From Paractinoplanes pyxinae (GTDB lineage: Bacteria > Actinomycetota > Actinomycetes > Mycobacteriales > Micromonosporaceae): a stretch of 64,000 bases of DNA. A program made the position numbers and the translations under genes. Under the pieces are notes generated by a model. That model saw only the letters and a list, made by a program, of their open reading frames with translations. It ran no database searches and was not told the origin of the DNA. This document shows, in pieces, positions 58,876-64,000 of the stretch (its first letter is position 1; every line of letters starts with the position of its first letter). The stretch spans positions 124,001 through 188,000 of the forward strand of contig NZ_JAPNTZ010000015.1 in NCBI RefSeq assembly GCF_026626335.1. The letters run 5' to 3'.

Positions 58876-59908
58876 TGGGCAGACCCTTCACGTAGACCGC
58901 GTTCTGCACGTCGGCCAGTGCCGGCACGGCGTCGATCTTCTGCTGGTTCTTCAGGAACTCGGCCGCGCTGACCAGGTTGTCGGCCAGCTTGCCGACCTTG
59001 CCCTCGGTGCCCAGCCACTCGTCGGAGGCCAGGTCGGCCGGCTTGAGGAAGACGCCCTGCGAAAGCTGCTCCTGCGCCTCGGCCGGGCTGAGGTTCAGCT
59101 CGGCGCCGACCGACTTGGCGGCGGCCGACGGGTCGGAGGCGATGATGTCGAGAGCCTGCGCCTCCACCTTGCGCCACGCGTCCACAGCCTCGGGGTGCGC
59201 GTCGATGAATGCGGAGGACACGACGCCCAGGTCGAGCGTCGGCTTGCCCGCCGTGGCCAGTTCCCGGCTCGAGATGAGCACCTTGCCGGTCTTCTTGATC
59301 TCGGCCAGCGACGGCAGCCACGTGTACGCCGCGTCCAGGTCGCCGCGCGTCCAGGCCGCCTGGATGTCCTGCGGCTCGAGGTCGACGATGTTGACCTCGT
59401 TCTCCTTGACGCCGGCCTTGTTGAGCGCGGCCAGCAGGCTGTAGTGCGCGGTCGAGGCGAACGGGGTGGCCACCTTTTTGCCGCGCAGCGACGCCACGTC
59501 GGTCACGCCGCTGCCGTTTCGCGCCACCAGCGCTTCGTTGTCGCCGGCAACGTCAAGAACGAACGCCACTTTGTACGGGATGTTGAGCGGAGCGGACAAC
59601 CCGCGCGCAACCGGGCTGGATCCGATGGCCGCGATGTCCACACTCTTGGCCACGAACGCCGTGTTGATGCTCGCTCCGGAGTCGAACTTGGTCCACGTGA
59701 TCTGGTAGTCGGGCAGCGCCTTCTCGAGCAAACCCTGGTTTTTGACGATCAGGTCGCCGCTCGGAAACGCCTGGTACGCGATGCGGATCGTCTTCTTCTC
59801 GGCGTCCGCGCCACCTCCCCCGCTCGCGGCGCCGTTGCCGCACGCGGCCGTGCCGGCGGCGAGGAAAAGTACGGCGAGGCCGGCAACTCCGGCACGAAGC
59901 ATCTTCAC
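58862..59908 (-). CDS. tauA: Sulfonate-binding lipoprotein of the ABC transporter
   Basis: 348-residue periplasmic-binding-type lipoprotein. A signal with lipobox ending TAAC (Cys23) is followed by TIRIAYQAFPSGDLIVKNQG and DIAAIGSSPVARGLSAPLNI, characteristic of TauA/SsuA proteins. It delivers taurine-like sulfonates to TauC. The start is GTG 59908 (ATG 59902 is possible). It is separated from tauC by 720 nt filled with a 60-nt tandem array, whereas tau genes are normally contiguous, so tauA may need its own promoter. Confidence 0.9.
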   Translation of the reverse strand: MKMLRAGVAGLAVLFLAAGTAACGNGAASGGGGADAEKKTIRIAYQAFPSGDLIVKNQGLLEKALPDYQITWTKFDSGASINTAFVAKSVDIAAIGSSPVARGLSAPLNIPYKVAFVLDVAGDNEALVARNGSGVTDVASLRGKKVATPFASTAHYSLLAALNKAGVKENEVNIVDLEPQDIQAAWTRGDLDAAYTWLPSLAEIKKTGKVLISSRELATAGKPTLDLGVVSSAFIDAHPEAVDAWRKVEAQALDIIASDPSAAAKSVGAELNLSPAEAQEQLSQGVFLKPADLASDEWLGTEGKVGKLADNLVSAAEFLKNQQKIDAVPALADVQNAVYVKGLPSVLG

Positions 59909-59939
59909 GATCGGTCGCTCATTTCTGCAAAGTCGTTGC

Positions 59940-60590
59940 CGACATCAGCGGTTCTGCACACTCGTTGACTGTTTGACGGGACGTTCCTGCGCGCTTGCGT
60001 CGCTTCGCTCACAACCGCGCACCCATAAGCGGCATCCGACGCCCGGCATGCAAGCTCGCACCGGATCGCGCGCCATCGCGCACCGCCTGGACGACTCGCC
60101 AGCTGGCAGGCGCACACACCTGACCGCTCATGCAGGCACAACTCGCCGACGACCCGACAGTGGGGGCGAGTGCTCGCGCCCGAACGTTCACAAGCGCGCA
60201 ACTCACGCACGGTCCGACTGCTCGCATGCGCGCACGCGCAGGTTCGCTCGCAATCGCGCAACTCATGCACGGTCCGACTGCTCGCATGCGCGCACGCGCA
60301 GGTTCGCTCACAAGCGCGCAACTCACGCACGGTCCGACTGCTCGCATGGGCGCACGCGTAGGTTCGCTCGCAATCGCGCAACGTGTGGACGATTCGGCTG
60401 CTCGCATCCGCGCACGCGCGGGTTCGCGCAAGAACGTGCAACTCGTGGACGGTCCGACTGCTCGCATGGGCGCACGCGCAGGTTCGCTCGCAATCGCGCA
60501 ACGTGTGGACGATTCGGCTGCTCGCATGCGCGCACGCGCGGGTTCGTGCGACAACGTGCAACTCGTGCGCGGTTCGACTGGTCGCTGGCG
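59940..60590. repeat. 60-nt tandem repeat array between tauC and tauA
   Basis: Units with an exact 60-nt period run from 60181 to about 60585 (nearly seven copies), with decayed units back to about 59940. The core is TTCGCTC(A/G)CAA(G/T)CGCGCAAC followed by a GGTCCGACTGCTCGCATGCG-like segment. Variants alternate between two types. The period is a multiple of 3, so long open frames appear on both strands, but third-position GC (about 65-75% by my count on one unit) is below that of the genes around. The whole 720-nt gap (59909-60628) holds nothing else that I can identify. Confidence 0.93.
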
Positions 60591-60628
60591 GCGGAGCGCG
60601 CGGCGGCGTGCGGTGGGGCTGGGGATGG

Positions 60629-61489
60629 TCATGTTCGGCCGCGCCACGGGATGAGGCGGTTTTCGGCTGTTCGGAGCAGGGCGTCGATCAGGAGGCCGGA
60701 CAGGCCGATGGCGAACAGGCCCAGGACGACCACGTCGGTTTGGGAGTAGCGCTGCGCGTCGCGGACCATGCCGCCGATGCCGGGGACGCCGTTGATGGTT
60801 TCGGCGGCGACCACCGAGCTGTAGGCGATGCCGACGGCCAGGCGGATGCCGGTGAAGATCTCGGGCAGCGCGTTGGGCAGCGTCACGTCGCGGATCACGG
60901 CCCAGCGGCCGGCGCCCAGCGCCCGGGCTGCCTCGACCAAGCCGGTCGGTGCGCCTTGGACGGCGGCGGCGGTGGCCACGGCTACCGGTGGCAGGGCGGC
61001 GATCGAGAGCAGCCACAGCTTCGGGGTCTCGTCGATGCCGAACCAGATGATGAACAGGCTGAAGTAGGCCAGCGGCGGCAGCGCTCGCACGAACGTCACC
61101 ACCGGCTCGGTCACCACGCGCAGCCAGCCGACGACACCCATCAGGACGCCGAGCACCAGACCGCCGGCCACACCGATGGCCGAGCCGATGAGGATGCGGC
61201 GCAGGCTCACGCCCAGGTGCTCGATCAGCAGGTGGCCGCTGTAGCCGCGAACGCCGTCGTGCACGGTGGACGTTTCGATCAGCTGGTGCCAGACCGCGCC
61301 GGGCGAGGGGATGAACGTCGGGTTCTGTGTGGTGCGGGCGGCCAGCTCCCACAGTCCGTAGAGGACGACGAGGGCGACCGCGCGCAGCAGGAACCGGCGG
61401 CGGCGCCCGCCCGTGGGCGCCAGCGGGGAACGCCGGGGCAGCGCGGCTTCGGCCGGAACGACCGGCGGCGCGGACAACGAGGTGGTCAC
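60629..61489 (-). CDS. tauC: Sulfonate ABC transporter permease
   Basis: 286-residue BPD-type permease with about six helices. The EAA loop that contacts the ATPase is EAARALGAGRWAVIRDVTLP, ending in the conserved NALPEIFTG. The N-terminus has about 40 soluble Pro/Arg-rich residues. I chose GTG 61489 because the frame above it (to 61564) runs through the palindrome at 61503-61528. It is the first gene of the leftward tau operon, but the next gene, tauA, is 720 nt away. Confidence 0.9.
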   Translation of the reverse strand: MTTSLSAPPVVPAEAALPRRSPLAPTGGRRRRFLLRAVALVVLYGLWELAARTTQNPTFIPSPGAVWHQLIETSTVHDGVRGYSGHLLIEHLGVSLRRILIGSAIGVAGGLVLGVLMGVVGWLRVVTEPVVTFVRALPPLAYFSLFIIWFGIDETPKLWLLSIAALPPVAVATAAAVQGAPTGLVEAARALGAGRWAVIRDVTLPNALPEIFTGIRLAVGIAYSSVVAAETINGVPGIGGMVRDAQRYSQTDVVVLGLFAIGLSGLLIDALLRTAENRLIPWRGRT

Positions 61490-61502
61490 ACGCCATTTCC
61501 TA

Positions 61503-61528
61503 CCTTGCCTATCGGCTTTTAGGCAAGG
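61503..61528. promoter_or_regulatory. Palindromic operator upstream of tauC
   Basis: CCTTGCCTA (61503-61511) and TAGGCAAGG (61520-61528) are perfect 9-bp inverted arms with an 8-nt spacer, 14 nt upstream of the tauC start. The core CCTA...TAGG also occurs at the ssuD/sulfite-oxidase palindrome (54669-54685, spacer one nt longer), so one sulfur regulator may bind both. Confidence 0.7.
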
Positions 61529-61629
61529 GCGCATCCCGACTGCTGGACTTCCAGCCCTACCCACACCCGCGATCCCGCGCGAAGGGGCAACGCCTTCGGA
61601 CAGGGAAGCAGGCCAGCTCTGGCCGGCGC

Positions 61630-62064
61630 GACGGCCAGCTCATGCTCAGGACGGTGAGCATGCCGTCGCGGCCGTCGGAGACATCGGTGAGGCGGCCGTC
61701 GGGGCCACCGCCCACTTGCGCGGGCCGCGGCCGGGACGGGGATCCGCTCAAGCGCAGGACCGGGAGCGTGTCGCCGCGACCGTTGGAGACGTCAGCGAAG
61801 CAGCCGTCGGAGGCCACGGCCCACCATCGCGGGCTGCGGCCGGGACTGGGGTCAGCTCACACGCCGGGCGGCGAGCGTGCCGTCGCCGCCGTTGGAGACA
61901 TAAGTGGGGCGGCCGTCGGGGACCACGGCCCACCTGCGCAGGCAGCGGCCCGGGCGGGGATCAGCACACGCGCGGGACGGTGAGCATGCCGTCGCCGCCC
62001 TCGAAGACATAGGCGAAGCAGCCGTCCGGGATCGCGGCCCACCTGAACGGGCTGCGACCGGCGG
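61630..62064. repeat. Four decayed copies of the 3' end of the propeller gene
   Basis: Copies matching the last about 80 nt of the gene at 62065 plus about 29 nt of downstream sequence recur every 104-109 nt. The marker TTGGAGAC lies at 62105 in the gene and, with changes, at 62001, 61892, 61783 and 61675. Read on the minus strand a copy still spells PDGRLTDVSDGRDGMLTVL, close to the gene's PDGRLAYVSNGRDDTLTVL. Copies carry substitutions and frame differences. They fill the rest of the tauC-propeller gap (61490-62064). Confidence 0.88.
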
Positions 62065-64000
62065 TCAGCTCACTCGCAGGACGGTTAGCGTGTCGTCGCG
62101 GCCGTTGGAGACGTAAGCCAGGCGGCCGTCGGGGGCTACGGCCATGGTGCGGGGGCTGCTGCCTACCGGGATTGTGGCGGTGATGCGGCCGGTAGTTGGG
62201 TCGATGACCGAGATTGAATTGCTGCCCTCGTTCACTGCGTAGGCGTGGCCGCTGTCTATGGCGAACGCGGCGGCCTGCGGCTTGGTGCCTACCCGGATCG
62301 GGCCGCGGCGCTGGAGGGTGGCCGCGTCGATCAGCTCTACGGCGTTTGCGCCGAAGCAGGCGACTACTACCGTGCGGCCGTCGGGTGAGACGGCGAGGCT
62401 GTGCGGGGCCTGGCTGACCGGGATCGAGCGCAACCGCTTGGCGGTGCGTACGTCGATGACCGAGACCGTGCTCGACTCGTGGTCGGGGGTGAAGGCGCGC
62501 TGTCCGTCGTTGTCGAACGCTACGGCGTGGGGGTTCTCGGGCACGAACACCCGGCCTGCCAGCTGCAGGTCACCGGCGGTGTAGATCTCCACGTTGCGGC
62601 CGCCGTGGATCGGCACCCACAGGCGGCCGTCGGGGGCTACGGCCAGCGCATAGGGCTGCACGCCGGTCTTCAGATCGCCGATCACCTTGAGGGCGAAGGC
62701 ATCGACTACGGCTACTCCGCTGCCGCTGAGGTCGTTCTCGTACATGGAGACGAAGACCCGCTTGCCGTCGGGGGCCACGGTGACAAAGCGCGGCGTGTTG
62801 CGCAGCGTCACCGAGCGCACGTTTCGCGAGGCCGCGTCGACCACGGACAGGATTCGCGAGTTCTGGTTGGCCACATAGACGGTCCGGCTGTCGGGGGCGA
62901 CCGCCACGCCCTCCGGCTCGTCGCCTACGCGGATCGCGCCCAGGACAACCGGCCTGTCGCTACTGACCGGTGCACTCACCGGCGGCCGGGTGGAATCGGA
63001 CGAGACGGGCGGGGTGACCCCGACCGGCGGGGCCGACGGGACGACCAGGGCCGGCCCCTCCGGTGCACCGAGGGTCACGGCCGCCGCGATGCCCGTACCT
63101 GCAAGAAGCGCGACCGCCGCCGCGGCCGCCACGACGACGCCCTTGCCGCGGCGGGCCTTGAGGAACGAGGGCGAGGAAGGCGGCGGCGGAACCGACAGCG
63201 GCGGCACCATCAGCGGCCCGGACCCGACGTGCCCGGTCACCGGCAGATCGGCCGCCCCGGCCGGCCCGTCGAGCGAAACCATCCCCGACAGCGGTCCCGC
63301 GTCCGGCGACCACGCCACCTGCAACTGGTCGCCGGCGATCCGGGCGCGCAGGCCCGGCCCGGTCACCTTGATGCTCGAGGCGAGCGCCATCGGTGGCCCC
63401 TGGATCGCCACGTTCGCGATGAGGCTCGGCGTGCCCGCCGTCACCGGTCCGAAGTCGACCCGCGGCGGTTCCAGCGCGATCGACGTCGCGTCCAGCGCCT
63501 CGGACGCCGCGACGGACACCTCGCGACTGTCGTCGCCGACCAGCTGCACGAGGGCCGCCCGGGCCGCGACAGCCGCCTCCACATCCGAACCGGCGGCCAG
63601 ATCTCGCAACTCCCCCACCGCCGCGAGCCCGGACGAGCCGGCAGCCGGCAGCCCGGGCCGATCGGAGGGCGCGAACTCCGGCGAATCGGCGGCCGCCAAG
63701 CCGAACGAAGCGGCAGGCGGCACCTCAGGCACACCCGCGGCCACGAGCTCAGCCGAATCGGCGGCCGCAATCTCCGACGAAATGGGAAGCGCCACATCAG
63801 GCGCATCCGTGGTTTTGAACGACGGCGTACCCGCGGCCACGAGCTCGGACGGACCAGCAACTGCCGGCCCAAGAAGATCGGCGGGCGCCGGCTCGGGCGA
63901 ATCACCCGCCGCGGGCTCGAACCACCCGACGGCCGCAACCTCCGCCGCATCGGCGGCCGCCGGCTCGAACGAGTCGACGGGAGGGAAGCCCTCGTCGGCC
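62065..64000 (-). CDS. Membrane-anchored YVTN beta-propeller protein (partial)
   Basis: The 5' end lies beyond the window; the frame is open to base 64000 (645 codons seen). From the N-terminal side: an Ala/Pro/Glu-rich low-complexity region with repeated AADSPEF/VAAG-like units; a short helical piece (EAAVAARAALVQLVGDD); a beta-sandwich-like segment (PPRVDFGPVTAGTPSLIANV); one transmembrane helix (VVVAAAAAVALLAGTGIAAA); a Pro/Ser linker; and about seven YVTN-type blades with VAPDGR(T/L)VYVAN motifs. Such propellers are extracytoplasmic sensors, and in actinobacteria they can follow a Ser/Thr kinase domain. Whether a kinase lies further upstream cannot be seen. Confidence 0.85.
   Translation of the reverse strand, partial: ADEGFPPVDSFEPAAADAAEVAAVGWFEPAAGDSPEPAPADLLGPAVAGPSELVAAGTPSFKTTDAPDVALPISSEIAAADSAELVAAGVPEVPPAASFGLAAADSPEFAPSDRPGLPAAGSSGLAAVGELRDLAAGSDVEAAVAARAALVQLVGDDSREVSVAASEALDATSIALEPPRVDFGPVTAGTPSLIANVAIQGPPMALASSIKVTGPGLRARIAGDQLQVAWSPDAGPLSGMVSLDGPAGAADLPVTGHVGSGPLMVPPLSVPPPPSSPSFLKARRGKGVVVAAAAAVALLAGTGIAAAVTLGAPEGPALVVPSAPPVGVTPPVSSDSTRPPVSAPVSSDRPVVLGAIRVGDEPEGVAVAPDSRTVYVANQNSRILSVVDAASRNVRSVTLRNTPRFVTVAPDGKRVFVSMYENDLSGSGVAVVDAFALKVIGDLKTGVQPYALAVAPDGRLWVPIHGGRNVEIYTAGDLQLAGRVFVPENPHAVAFDNDGQRAFTPDHESSTVSVIDVRTAKRLRSIPVSQAPHSLAVSPDGRTVVVACFGANAVELIDAATLQRRGPIRVGTKPQAAAFAIDSGHAYAVNEGSNSISVIDPTTGRITATIPVGSSPRTMAVAPDGRLAYVSNGRDDTLTVLRVS

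Noticed and set aside
60181..60585. CRISPR array
   Set aside because: The whole 60-nt unit is conserved; there is no alternation of constant repeat and unique spacer, and no cas gene is in the window. The same reasoning excludes the 73-nt and 36-nt arrays.
59742..60749. Long open frames on both strands through the 60-nt array
   Set aside because: A period divisible by 3 keeps every frame open once one unit is open. Third-position GC is lower than in neighbouring genes and the translations are simple repeats, so I did not call a gene, though the minus-strand overlap with tauA is kept as a finding.
1..64000. Prophage, insertion sequence or genomic island
   Set aside because: No transposase, integrase, phage structural gene, tRNA with attachment repeats or obvious base-composition change was found.

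Overview
The window is high-GC actinomycete chromosome, most likely Micromonosporaceae and possibly close to Actinoplanes. The evidence is the strongly G/C-ending codon use, frequent GTG/TTG starts, a mycothiol-type (MDMPI-like) protein, luciferase-like flavin enzymes, neighbouring lnt and ppm1 genes (fused in mycobacteria), and a flagellar fliQ gene, which fits a motile-spore actinomycete. The genus is an inference. I see no transposase, integrase, phage gene, rRNA, tRNA or CRISPR array, and no large PKS/NRPS cluster.

Layout. 0-3 kb: lnt-ppm1-fxsA, for lipoprotein acylation and polyprenyl-phosphate-mannose synthesis. 3.5-11.4 kb: a lysine aminomutase locus. Radical-SAM kamA runs rightward and faces a leftward operon kdd - amidohydrolase - kamD - kamE - kal - mutL-like, most genes overlapping by 4 nt. 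Together they form much of the clostridial-type lysine degradation route through beta-lysine, but no 3-keto-5-aminohexanoate cleavage enzyme is present here. 11.4-27 kb: dispersed housekeeping and stress genes (CsbD, methyltransferase, Lrp, acyl-CoA dehydrogenase, 5'-3' exonuclease, two TetR units with visible palindromic operators, a DHA2 MFS pump, a GGDEF-EAL protein, DinB, a DszC/SfnB-like flavoprotein, DUF1810, ChaB).

27-42 kb: a secreted ricin-type lectin, a membrane protein with 36-nt coding repeats, an isolated fliQ, a ROK regulator facing a YbiU-like (DUF1479) oxygenase across two matching operators, an inositol-phosphatase homologue with altered metal ligands, an O-acetyltransferase/LLM pair, a Tat-exported epoxide-hydrolase-like protein, a PrsW protease with a membrane-anchored partner, and glgX. 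42-53 kb: a SET-domain protein, a divergent pair of citrate synthases (one carrying an N-terminal helix-turn-helix), a nitroreductase/VOC pair, an ABC exporter with MarR, a TPR protein, and an MMPL exporter with MarR. Both MarR/exporter junctions hold clear palindromes.

53.5-61.5 kb: an organosulfur region. SsuD-type monooxygenase and Tat-exported sulfite oxidase diverge from a palindromic promoter, and tauC, tauA, tauB and tauD encode sulfonate uptake and oxygenolytic desulfonation, with sulfite oxidase able to remove the sulfite released. The window ends inside a large membrane-anchored YVTN beta-propeller protein.

From about 28 kb onward many intergenic gaps are filled by short tandem repeats with different periods (73, 68, 44, 60, 14-15 and about 109 nt, plus a GCGGCT hexamer). 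I saw none in the first 27 kb. The most striking are a 60-nt array separating tauC from tauA and four decayed copies of the 3' end of the propeller gene.
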